In this document: positions 1-5,974 of the stretch, piece after piece
Layout: every line of letters begins with the position of its first letter
Numbering within the stretch: the stretch's first letter is position 1
Assembly: GCA_047629975.1 (NCBI GenBank)
Contig: JBLHUT010000197.1
Coordinates: 1 to 6,883, forward strand
Source of the DNA: JBLHUT01 sp047629975
GTDB lineage: Bacteria > Pseudomonadota > Alphaproteobacteria > Rhodobacterales > Rhodobacteraceae
Direction of reading: 5' to 3'
Length of the DNA: 6,883 nt
Notes under the pieces: model-generated
Seen by the model: only the letters and a program-made list of their open reading frames with translations
Databases searched by the model: none
What the model was told of the DNA's origin: nothing
Position numbers and translations under genes: made by a program

Positions 1-636
1 CCGACACCGACCAGTGTCATCCTGCGCGATCCGATTGCGCGATCGCTTCTTATCCTTGCGATGGTCAATGCGGCCCCGCTTGCGGTTTCCTCGACGCTCT
101 TTTTGTTTTTTGTTGAAAGCCGTCTGGATGCCCCGGGTTGGGAAGGTCCGCTTCTGGTACTCTTTTTCCTGTCGGCGGCTGTTTCCGCACCGGTGTGGAG
201 CAGGCTGGCGGATGCCTTTGGCCCCAAGCCGGTGTTGCTGTGTGCCATGGTGCTTGCGGTTATGTCTTTTGGCTTTGTGCTGCCTCTGGGGGGCGGCGAT
301 ACCATTGCCTTTGCGCTGGTGTGTGTTGTGTCAGGCGCGACCATCGGTGCCGATCTTGTGCTTTTGCCCGCGCTGTTTGCTGCGCGGATGTCGGTTATCG
401 CGCCCAAGGGCGGGCAGGGGTTCGGCCTTTGGGCCTTCACCTCCAAGTTCACGCTGGCTTTCGCGGCCGCGGCCTTGTTGCCGTTGCTCGAACGGGCCGG
501 ATTTTCGGCGGGTGATCCTGCAAACCCCGAAGATGCCCTGAACTTGCTGACGATGCTTTACGCTCTTGTGCCTTGCGTGTTGAAACTGGTGGCGATTGCT
601 TTGCTCCTTGCCATACCTCTGAAAAAAGAGACTTAA
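1..636 (+). CDS. MFS transporter, GPH/MFS_2-like, C-terminal half (5' end cut by window edge)
   Basis: The reading frame is open from base 1 and stops with TAA at 634-636, giving 211 visible residues. No start is visible, so the gene begins left of the window; the internal ATG at 61 is not taken as the start because coding-like sequence precedes it. The visible part contains about six hydrophobic helices, as expected for the second half of a 12-helix major facilitator transporter in the inner membrane. A loop after the second visible helix reads SRLADAFGPKP, resembling the cytoplasmic G-R/K-K loop of the family. The stretch GFGLWAFTSKFTLAF resembles the GLW-F-SK-ALA motif of glycoside-pentoside-hexuronide (GPH) type carriers. 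The substrate cannot be told from sequence; GPH-like members in such operons need not carry sugars. The gene ends 3 bases before the DUF3833 gene, so the two are co-transcribed. The MFS call is firm; the GPH subfamily is probable. Confidence 0.88.
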   Translation, partial: PTPTSVILRDPIARSLLILAMVNAAPLAVSSTLFLFFVESRLDAPGWEGPLLVLFFLSAAVSAPVWSRLADAFGPKPVLLCAMVLAVMSFGFVLPLGGGDTIAFALVCVVSGATIGADLVLLPALFAARMSVIAPKGGQGFGLWAFTSKFTLAFAAAALLPLLERAGFSAGDPANPEDALNLLTMLYALVPCVLKLVAIALLLAIPLKKET

Positions 637-639
637 GCT

Positions 640-1203
640 ATGGAAACTGTATTTTTTATCGCTCTGGGCGCTGCCTTGGTTCTGTTGTTTCTGGTCCTGA
701 AAACGAGGTTCTGGGATTTTCCCGCGCAACGGCCCGAGGAGTATGGCGGGCTGGGGCCTGATTTTGATATCCGAGAACATTTGAACGGGCCTATTGTTTG
801 CGAAGGGGTGATTTATGGGCCGACAGGGCGTGTCACGTCGCGTTTTGTTGCCGATTTCGAGGCGCATTGGGATGGCGATACTGGCGTAATGAAAGAGCAC
901 TTCCGCTACGATTCAGGTGTTCATCAGAACCGTGAGTGGCGTCTGACCCTAAAGCCGGATGGTCGCATCGTGGCGAATGCGGACGACCTTGTTGGGGCTG
1001 GTCGCGGTATGCAGATCGGCCCTTGTGTGCAATTGCAGTACCGGATCAAGCTGCCCGAAGGGGCCGGCGGGCATGTGCTTGATACGGTGGACTGGATGTA
1101 TCTTGTGGAAAATGGCTCGATTATCAATCGCAGTCAATTTCGGAAGTACGGAATAAAGGTGGCTGAACTGGTCGCGACAATGCGCAGAAAGGACATCGCG
1201 TGA
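640..1203 (+). CDS. DUF3833 family protein with N-terminal membrane anchor
   Basis: This 187-residue protein matches my recollection of the DUF3833 family. The visible signature includes RFVADF (68-73), a FRYDSG segment followed by REWRL (88-102), DDLVGAGRGMQIGP (115-128), and a C-terminal VDWMYLVENG...IINRSQFRKYGIKVAEL block (150-177). The family has no established biochemical role. Many members elsewhere are annotated as lipoproteins, but here residues 3-20 form a hydrophobic helix with no lipobox cysteine. The protein therefore looks like a single-pass anchored protein, with the bulk probably on the periplasmic side (topology is inference). The ATG at 640 lies 3 bases after the transporter stop, with a purine-rich AAAAAAGAG stretch about 9 bases upstream serving as a weak ribosome-binding site. 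The last bases overlap the start of the SDR gene. Family assignment is good; function is unknown. Confidence 0.85.
   Translation: METVFFIALGAALVLLFLVLKTRFWDFPAQRPEEYGGLGPDFDIREHLNGPIVCEGVIYGPTGRVTSRFVADFEAHWDGDTGVMKEHFRYDSGVHQNREWRLTLKPDGRIVANADDLVGAGRGMQIGPCVQLQYRIKLPEGAGGHVLDTVDWMYLVENGSIINRSQFRKYGIKVAELVATMRRKDIA
1188..1193 (+). promoter_or_regulatory. Ribosome-binding site AAAGGA deciding the GTG start of the SDR gene
   Basis: AAAGGA lies inside the end of the DUF3833 gene, 6 bases before a GTG at 1200. It supports the GTG start, which overlaps the upstream TGA stop as GTGA (1200-1203). This arrangement suggests translational coupling. Confidence 0.6.
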
Positions 1204-1928
1204 GAGATCTAACAGGCAAGCGGTATTGGTTGATCGGAGCGAGCGAAGGGCTGGGGCGCGCCTTGGCAGAACAGATGAGTCGGGCGGGCGTCGAACTGGT
1301 GGTGAGTGCTCGCAATCAGGACCGTCTTGATGCTCTGGTGACCGAGTTGCCCGGCAAGGCCACGGCTGTTGCAATGGATGTTGGCAGCCGCAAGTCTGTC
1401 GAAGAGGCCGCCGCCCGCATCGGAGATATCGACGGGGTCGTGTTCCTTGCCGGTGTCTACTGGCCAATGAAAGCCACCGAATGGGACGCGCAGAAGGCAG
1501 AAACTATGGCCGACATAAATTTCACCGGTGCAGTCCGCGTTTTGGGCGCGGTCCTGCCTGCGATGGTTGCCCGGGATACCGGACATATCGTTTTGACAGG
1601 AAGCCTCTCGGGGTTTCGGGGTTTGCCCGGTGCGATCGGGTACGGCGCCTCAAAGGCGGCGGTCATGAGCCTTGCGGAATCAATGTATGCGGATCTGCGC
1701 AAAACCGGCATCGTAGTGCAGGTCGCCAATCCGGGCTTTATCCGGACCCGCCTGACCGATCAGAACGACTTTCCGATGCCCTTCATCATGTCGCCCTCCG
1801 ACGCGGCGCGCGAGATGTTTGAATTCATGCTGACCCCCGGCTTCAAAAAGAGCTTTCCCGCGATGTTTTCATGGTTTTTCCGGCTGTCGCAGTTTCTGCC
1901 TGACTGGCTGTACTACCGGCTGTTCTGA
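1200..1928 (+). CDS. SDR family NAD(P)-dependent oxidoreductase
   Basis: This is a classical short-chain dehydrogenase/reductase of 242 residues, close to the usual 250. The N-terminal Rossmann signature is G13-ASE-G17-L-G19. An Arg at 38 after the second strand (VVSARN) suggests preference for NADP(H). Asp60-Val61 fits the adenine-ring contact. Asn107 (DINFTG), Ser135 (LTGSLSG), Tyr148 and Lys152 (YGASK) form the catalytic tetrad, with the expected 13-residue Ser-Tyr spacing. The NPGFIRT motif (177-183) follows. The usual NNAG motif is replaced by FLAG (82-85), as in several divergent SDRs. The C-terminal 30 residues are rich in Phe, Trp and Tyr and may make a substrate or membrane contact. 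The substrate is unknown. The gene is the last of the + strand operon, overlapping the DUF3833 gene by 4 bases. The operon context suggests a role in lipid or stress metabolism, but this is inference. Confidence 0.93.
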   Translation: MRDLTGKRYWLIGASEGLGRALAEQMSRAGVELVVSARNQDRLDALVTELPGKATAVAMDVGSRKSVEEAAARIGDIDGVVFLAGVYWPMKATEWDAQKAETMADINFTGAVRVLGAVLPAMVARDTGHIVLTGSLSGFRGLPGAIGYGASKAAVMSLAESMYADLRKTGIVVQVANPGFIRTRLTDQNDFPMPFIMSPSDAAREMFEFMLTPGFKKSFPAMFSWFFRLSQFLPDWLYYRLF

Positions 1929-1999
1929 GCAGTTTGTCTTGACTGGTCGGTGGGGCTGACGTCTGAAATCACACCCGAGCGTGGTGCCATACGCCAACC

Positions 2000-2052
2000 G
2001 CGCCGCATCGCGGCGCCACGCCCAACCCCGCAAGGGGGCGGGAGGGCGCCGC
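2000..2052. terminator. GC-rich competing stem-loops between convergent genes (possible bidirectional terminator)
   Basis: In the 131-base gap between convergent stops (1928 and 2060), GCGGCGC at 2010-2016 can pair in two ways. It forms a perfect 7-bp hairpin with GCGCCGC at 2000-2006 (3-base loop). Alternatively, GCGGCGCC at 2010-2017 forms an 8-bp stem with GGCGCCGC at 2045-2052. The second fold encloses an inner stem, CGCCC 2019-2023 with GGGCG 2036-2040; a CCCC/GGGG hairpin with a GCAA loop (2026-2037) is the alternative inner fold. The position suits a terminator for both operons. Neither strand shows a clear U-tract after the stems, so termination may be weak, Rho-assisted or absent. 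The structure itself is certain at base level; the function is a guess. Confidence 0.4.
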
Positions 2053-2059
2053 TGCGGTT

Positions 2060-3385
2060 TCAATTGCTGGCTGCTAACCCTTCGGGCTGTCCGACAACTA
2101 CAAAATGGAGCCCCTCCGGGTCGATCAGTCGTTTGATGACGGCATCGACATCGGCCTTTGTAATGGCAGCAACGCGGGCATTGCGGGTGTTGACATAATC
2201 AAGCCCAAGGTTCTCCATCTGCATGCCGACAAGGATCCGCGCAATGCGGCCGTTACCATCAAACCGCAGAGGATAGGACCCTGTCAGATAGGTTTTGACG
2301 CGCTCGATTTCCTCGACCGTCAAACCGTCTTTTGCCAGCAGGGCCCATTGCTCCTTGATGACTTCCAATGTCTCGGCGACACGTGTGTTGTCGGTTGAAA
2401 CACTGCCCTGAATAAGCTCTGCGTGATCTCGCGGATAAAGATATACGCCTATGCCATAGGTCAGCCCGCGCTTCTCGCGCACTTCCTGCATCAGGCGGGA
2501 GTTGAAGCCGCCGCCGCCCATCGCCTCCATCATAACGTAAGCTGCAAAGAAATCGGGGTCATCCCGGGCAAGCCCGCGTTGCCCGAATACGACAACAGAT
2601 TGTGGTGTTTCATAGGGCACCAGCGTCACACCGGGGGTGTTGTTGTAGACGACCCGCTCGGGCATCGGCGCCCCGGTTTCAGGCAGGTCCGCAAAGAGCT
2701 TATCAAGCATAGCCCCCAGTGTTTCGGCATCGACATCGCCCACCGCCGAAACATAAATCCGGTCGCGCACCATGACCCGGTTTTTGGCATCAATCAGGTC
2801 ATCCCGCGTCAACGCGCCCACACTTTCCAAAGTACCGCTCGCGTCCGAACCATAAGGGTGGGTGCCGTAAGCGCGTGCGTCAAAACGGGTGCCTGCAATG
2901 GCATCCGGATCTTTTTCGCTGCTTTCGATATTTGACAGAACCTGTCGGCGCACCCGCTCGATATCTTCAGGCGCAAAAAGTGGCGCGTTCAGGGTCAGTC
3001 GCAACAGGTCAAGTGCGGCATCCTGGGTCTCGGTCAGGAACTGGGCCGAGACCGACAAAGTGTCGTCTGACACGCTATAGCCGAAGCTTGCCGCAAGGTC
3101 GTCGCGCGCGGCGGCAAAGGCGCGTGACGACAATGTTCCGGCCCCTTCTTCAAGCAGGGCCGTCATCAGGTTGATTGCCCCGCGTTTGTCGGGGGCATCA
3201 AGGCTTGCGCCGCCTTTGAAACGGATTTCGAGGGCAACAAACGGTATCGAGGGTTCCTCGACCAGCCATGCCTTGATACCCGAGGGCGATGTGACCTCTT
3301 CGATGTCGACGGCAGCGCGCAGCGGGCCTGCAAGGGCCAGGCACAATGCCAGAACGGGGACAAAAACCTTGCTCACAGCGGTCAT
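2060..3385 (-). CDS. M16 family peptidase-like protein, non-catalytic subunit
   Basis: This 441-residue protein has the pitrilysin/insulinase (M16) two-domain layout. It begins with a Sec signal peptide (hydrophobic 7-20, likely cleavage near LRA-A at 22-25), so it is probably periplasmic. The zinc motif HxxEH is absent: the equivalent stretch around 69-84 reads GAINLMTALLEEGAGT, so it cannot bind zinc in the usual way. The C-terminal domain keeps the glycine-rich GGGGFNSRL (290-298) and EVREKRGLTY (301-310). Arg303 and Tyr310, seven residues apart, match the substrate-binding R/Y pair of the family. Inactive partners of this type pair with an HxxEH subunit, as in mitochondrial processing peptidase. 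Its ATG overlaps the stop of the catalytic M16 gene by 4 bases (3382-3385), with AGGAG at 3394-3398 about 8 bases upstream. This supports coupled translation and heterodimer formation. It is the last gene of the - strand cluster. Confidence 0.93.
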   Translation of the reverse strand: MTAVSKVFVPVLALCLALAGPLRAAVDIEEVTSPSGIKAWLVEEPSIPFVALEIRFKGGASLDAPDKRGAINLMTALLEEGAGTLSSRAFAAARDDLAASFGYSVSDDTLSVSAQFLTETQDAALDLLRLTLNAPLFAPEDIERVRRQVLSNIESSEKDPDAIAGTRFDARAYGTHPYGSDASGTLESVGALTRDDLIDAKNRVMVRDRIYVSAVGDVDAETLGAMLDKLFADLPETGAPMPERVVYNNTPGVTLVPYETPQSVVVFGQRGLARDDPDFFAAYVMMEAMGGGGFNSRLMQEVREKRGLTYGIGVYLYPRDHAELIQGSVSTDNTRVAETLEVIKEQWALLAKDGLTVEEIERVKTYLTGSYPLRFDGNGRIARILVGMQMENLGLDYVNTRNARVAAITKADVDAVIKRLIDPEGLHFVVVGQPEGLAASN

Positions 3386-4788
3386 TGGGTCATCTCCTGT
3401 GCAGCGGTTTGCATCATGTAGCCGGTCACGGCGTTTCGTTTGTCAAAGACGGCTCTGGCTGCTTGCATGACATCTTGCGGCTCGATGCTGCGCAGCACGT
3501 CGGACCATGTTTGTACGTCTTCCACGGTCAACCCCGAGGTCAACGCCTCGCCGTACCGGCGCGCACGTCCTTGCAGGCTGTCGAGGGCATAGATTTCCGA
3601 GGCGCTGATCTGTGACTTGATCCTCTGGAATTGTACTTCGTCCACCCCTGTTTCCAGAAACGATTCGATCACGGCGTCCATGTCCGCTTCGGCATCTGGC
3701 AGGCTCCGCCCCGGAACTGGCACAATCACTAGCCCGAACGTTGTGTCATCCAGCGATAGACCGGAATAGAACGCCGAGGTGTAGACTGCTTTTTGTGCAC
3801 CAAATTCAAGGGCCTGTCCCATGACTGATGTGGCCGACGACCCACCCAGAAGATCGGCAAGATACGCAAGTGCGGCGGCTGTCTCTTGTGCCCCGCTGTC
3901 GCGCTCGGGTGCTTTGTAGCTGCGGATGATATAGGGCTGCGCCGTGCGCGGATCGGAAAAGACCAATCGCCGCTCGGCAAGCTGGGGTGGCTCGGACGGG
4001 CGCAACCTGTCCTTGAGTGCGGGGTTTGCTGCGATCGGAGCGTAATATTTATCAGCAAGGTCGCGGACTTTTTGCACGGTTACGTCGCCGGCGACCACAA
4101 GAACGGCGTTATTCGGGGCGTAGTGTTCACCGTAAAATTCAAGCGCATCCTCCAGCGACAATGTCTCCATTTCGTGACGCCATCCGATAATGGGGCGGCC
4201 ATAGGGATGGTTGAGGAATTGTGCCGCGCGCCGTTGTTCGCCGAACAACGCATCGGGGCTGCTGTCGGTTCGCTGGTTGCGTTCCTCCAGAATGACATCG
4301 CGTTCTGGCGGGATCATATCTTGGGTGAGCACAAGACCGGTCATGCGATCGGCTTCCATTTTCATCATCAAATCAAGCCGGTCCGATGCGACCCGTTGAA
4401 AATACCCGGTGTAATCCCACGAGGTAAAGGCATTGTCCGACCCGCCGTTACTTTCGACAACATCCGAAAATTCGCCCGATCCCACGGTCGAGGTGCCCTT
4501 GAACATGAGGTGTTCAAGAAAGTGCGCAATGCCCGAGGTGCCGGGCATCTCGTCTGCTGCGCCGACTCTGTACCAGACCATATGAACGACCACGGGGGCG
4601 CGTGTGTCTTCGATGACCACAACTTCCATGCCGTTTTCCAGCATGAACGAGGTCACGCCCTCTTCTGCTGCTATGGCATGTGACGGGGTCAGCAGCGGGG
4701 CGATGAGCGTCAAAGACGCAAAAAGCGGCGCAAAAATCCGTAATAGCGGGCGTTTGAGCGTGGGCTGTAGTGGGGTCGGTCGCGTCAT
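3382..4788 (-). CDS. M16 family zinc metallopeptidase, catalytic subunit
   Basis: This 468-residue M16 (pitrilysin-like) peptidase carries the inverted zinc motif H89-FL-E92-H93, within GIAHFLEHLMFKGT. The probable third zinc ligand is Glu169 in VILEER, 76 residues after His93. Glu92 is the general base. A Sec signal peptide (Arg/Lys-rich start, hydrophobic 16-34, likely cleavage at AIA-A near 40) sends it to the periplasm. The second domain (about 235-460) retains a degenerate LLGGSSATS segment. It lacks the family R/Y pair: the matching stretch ALEFGAQKAVY has Tyr336 but Phe329 in place of Arg. That residue is supplied by the partner encoded immediately downstream. I chose ATG 4788 over the in-frame GTG 4794 because GGAG at 4794-4797 stands 5 bases before the ATG but overlaps the GTG; the longer form would add two residues. 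It lies 91 bases after the DUF3035 stop. Substrates are unknown and probably include small or misfolded envelope peptides. Confidence 0.95.
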   Translation of the reverse strand: MTRPTPLQPTLKRPLLRIFAPLFASLTLIAPLLTPSHAIAAEEGVTSFMLENGMEVVVIEDTRAPVVVHMVWYRVGAADEMPGTSGIAHFLEHLMFKGTSTVGSGEFSDVVESNGGSDNAFTSWDYTGYFQRVASDRLDLMMKMEADRMTGLVLTQDMIPPERDVILEERNQRTDSSPDALFGEQRRAAQFLNHPYGRPIIGWRHEMETLSLEDALEFYGEHYAPNNAVLVVAGDVTVQKVRDLADKYYAPIAANPALKDRLRPSEPPQLAERRLVFSDPRTAQPYIIRSYKAPERDSGAQETAAALAYLADLLGGSSATSVMGQALEFGAQKAVYTSAFYSGLSLDDTTFGLVIVPVPGRSLPDAEADMDAVIESFLETGVDEVQFQRIKSQISASEIYALDSLQGRARRYGEALTSGLTVEDVQTWSDVLRSIEPQDVMQAARAVFDKRNAVTGYMMQTAAQEMTQ

Positions 4789-4793
4789 TGTCA

Positions 4794-4797
4794 CTCC
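4794..4797 (-). promoter_or_regulatory. Ribosome-binding site GGAG choosing the ATG start of the catalytic M16 gene
   Basis: On the minus strand GGAG is followed by five bases (TGACA) and then ATG at 4788. The alternative GTG at 4794 overlaps this GGAG and would have no usable spacing. Confidence 0.55.
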
Positions 4798-4879
4798 ATG
4801 GTCTACTTGTCAGTCTTAACCTACGGTGCAACTGCAAGTATTCAAGAAGCCCTACGAGGACGTGAAGCGTGTTTCGCTA

Positions 4880-5419
4880 TTATTGCTCCGGAGGTAAAGG
4901 CGGGGCTGCGACGGTGCGGATACCGGCGCGGCGAAAACGCTCCAGCTCAAGGTGCTGGTCCAGAGATTGCGGTGCGTACACTTTGTAATAGCGCGTCACG
5001 TTGAACAGGCGTTCAAGCACGCGCCCCTGATTGTTCTGCCGGAAGGCAAGATCAGTTGCCGCAAGATCCTGACGGATGGTCGCGCTGGTTCCAAACCGTG
5101 TCGCGGTATTGATCAGGGCACCGTCGCCACGGGTCACGCCGGTCAGTACGATACGGTCAGGGTTGCCGCCCAATGCGGCAATGGCATCTGCCTGCGGGTT
5201 CTGGTCTGTCCGGTTGCCGGCCCCCGGTGTCGGAGCAGGGAGCGCCGCAAGGTCTGCCGGAATTTCAATCGGTTTGCTTGGAATGATGGCGAACTCGTCC
5301 GGTGAGGTTTGCCCTTTGCGGATGTTCATCAGATCAGGAGATTTATCGCCCGATCCACAACCCGCTAGGCCCACAGCCAGAGCCAAGGCGAAAATTGCGC
5401 GCCCATGCCGTCCTGTCAT
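4880..5419 (-). CDS. DUF3035 family lipoprotein
   Basis: This 179-residue protein starts with a short positively charged segment and hydrophobic helix ending in the lipobox GLAGC, with Cys21 as the predicted lipidated residue. It is thus a probable lipoprotein processed by Lgt and by the signal peptidase II encoded just upstream. The mature part shows the DUF3035 pattern as I recall it: SPDEFAIIPSKPIEIPADL (39-57), a Pro-rich LPAPTPG (60-66), then ADAIAALGG (77-85). A C-terminal region rich in Arg, Tyr and Leu (132-165) may be helical. The biochemical role of the family is unknown, and databases sometimes mislabel it as an acyltransferase component. A longer frame from 5476 would add 57 bases of unlikely sequence. 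ATG 5419 is preferred because GGAGG lies 5 bases upstream and it places the signal peptide at the N-terminus. It follows lspA by 81 bases and precedes the M16 pair. Confidence 0.88.
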   Translation of the reverse strand: MTGRHGRAIFALALAVGLAGCGSGDKSPDLMNIRKGQTSPDEFAIIPSKPIEIPADLAALPAPTPGAGNRTDQNPQADAIAALGGNPDRIVLTGVTRGDGALINTATRFGTSATIRQDLAATDLAFRQNNQGRVLERLFNVTRYYKVYAPQSLDQHLELERFRRAGIRTVAAPPLPPEQ

Positions 5420-5424
5420 ACCTG

Positions 5425-5429
5425 CCTCC
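5425..5429 (-). promoter_or_regulatory. Ribosome-binding site GGAGG deciding the DUF3035 start
   Basis: GGAGG on the minus strand is separated by CAGGT (5 bases) from ATG 5419. It rules in favour of this start over the upstream in-frame ATGs at 5431 and 5476: the site lies downstream of the start at 5476 and begins within the ATG at 5431. Confidence 0.65.
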
Positions 5430-5500
5430 ATCCGCGATTGTTTCGTTCTTCTACCGCGTTTGTGGTGGCACGTCACGGTGCCTTTTGCATTGTCTGTGCT

Positions 5501-5971
5501 TCAGGTCGCTTTTTTCGGATCGCTCAGAAAAGCAAGCCCGATAGCGCCGGCAAAGATAAACACATCTGCCAGATTGAAAACATAAGGATTGTTGATCCCG
5601 CAACACGACATGTTCAGAAAATCGAGCACGCCGGGGTGAACCATCCGGTCCACGGCATTTCCCACCGCGCCCCCCACCAGAAGCCCCGCACAGGTAAACT
5701 GCACGGGTGTTTCCAGTGACCGCTTTGCCCAGATCACGATGGCCGCAGAAATCCCAAGCGAAAGCGCCACCAGAATCCACCGCGTCTCGAAAGGCAGGTC
5801 TGTGAACAGGCCGAAATTGATGCCGGTATTCAGCCCGAACCGGAAAACCAGCAACGGCGGAAAGACCTCTACGGGGCCGCGTTCTATCAGGTCAAGCCCA
5901 TAGATCACCGCGTATTTGCTGATCTGGTCTATGGCAAAAGCCAGCGTCGCGATCCCCCAAAACCTGCCCAT
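5501..5971 (-). CDS. lspA: Lipoprotein signal peptidase (signal peptidase II)
   Basis: This inner-membrane aspartyl protease cleaves the signal peptide of diacylglyceryl-modified prolipoproteins just before the lipobox cysteine. It has 156 residues, typical for the family, with four hydrophobic helices (about 5-24, 63-82, 92-107, 131-149). All diagnostic motifs are visible: Asp15 in DQISK, Asn48 in LNTGINFG, GGAVGNAVDR (100-109) with Asn105, Asp108 and Arg109, Asp117 in VLDF, and FNLAD with Asn133 and Asp136. Asp117 and Asp136 correspond to the catalytic dyad seen in known LspA structures. A Cys-Cys pair (123-124, MSCCGINN) lies in the periplasmic segment between the two catalytic Asp. The ATG is 3 bases after the purH stop and the ribosome-binding site is weak, suggesting coupling to purH translation. 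The neighbouring DUF3035 lipoprotein is a natural substrate candidate. Confidence 0.97.
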   Translation of the reverse strand: MGRFWGIATLAFAIDQISKYAVIYGLDLIERGPVEVFPPLLVFRFGLNTGINFGLFTDLPFETRWILVALSLGISAAIVIWAKRSLETPVQFTCAGLLVGGAVGNAVDRMVHPGVLDFLNMSCCGINNPYVFNLADVFIFAGAIGLAFLSDPKKAT

Positions 5972-5974
5972 GGA

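Noticed and set aside
331..900. A 189-codon open frame on the - strand across the MFS/DUF3833 junction.
   Set aside because: It is antisense to two well-supported genes, has a low-complexity Gln/Arg-rich translation, and matches no family.
2423..2935. A 170-codon + strand frame inside the non-catalytic M16 gene.
   Set aside because: It is a shadow of the M16 frame, with His/Arg-rich composition and no ribosome-binding site or domain.
2060..3385. The missing HxxEH as a sign of a decayed pseudogene.
   Set aside because: The frame is intact and full length, has a signal peptide and keeps the R/Y pair. Loss of the zinc motif is normal for non-catalytic M16 partners.
3886..4683. A 265-codon open frame on the + strand opposite the catalytic M16 gene.
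   Set aside because: It lies wholly antisense to a gene with intact motifs and a signal peptide; its translation shows no recognisable domain. Long antisense frames are common in GC-rich coding DNA.
4792..4794. GTG as the start of the catalytic M16 gene.
   Set aside because: It overlaps the ribosome-binding GGAG; the ATG six bases further on has proper spacing. The difference is two residues.
4818..4845. Possible - strand promoter before the catalytic M16 gene (TTGAAT, 16-base spacer, TAGGTT).
   Set aside because: The -10 box matches consensus poorly (3 of 6) and such matches arise by chance; co-transcription with the upstream genes is equally likely.
5420..5476. N-terminal extension of the DUF3035 protein to an ATG at 5476.
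   Set aside because: It would bury the lipoprotein signal peptide behind a 19-residue charged segment, while GGAGG is placed correctly for ATG 5419.
5467..5486. GGCAC/GTGCC hairpin followed by TTTT on the + strand in the lspA-DUF3035 gap, resembling an intrinsic terminator.
   Set aside because: The stem is only 5 bp, and the U-run is on the strand with no gene there. On the - strand the hairpin lacks a U-tract, so it would not end the lspA transcript.
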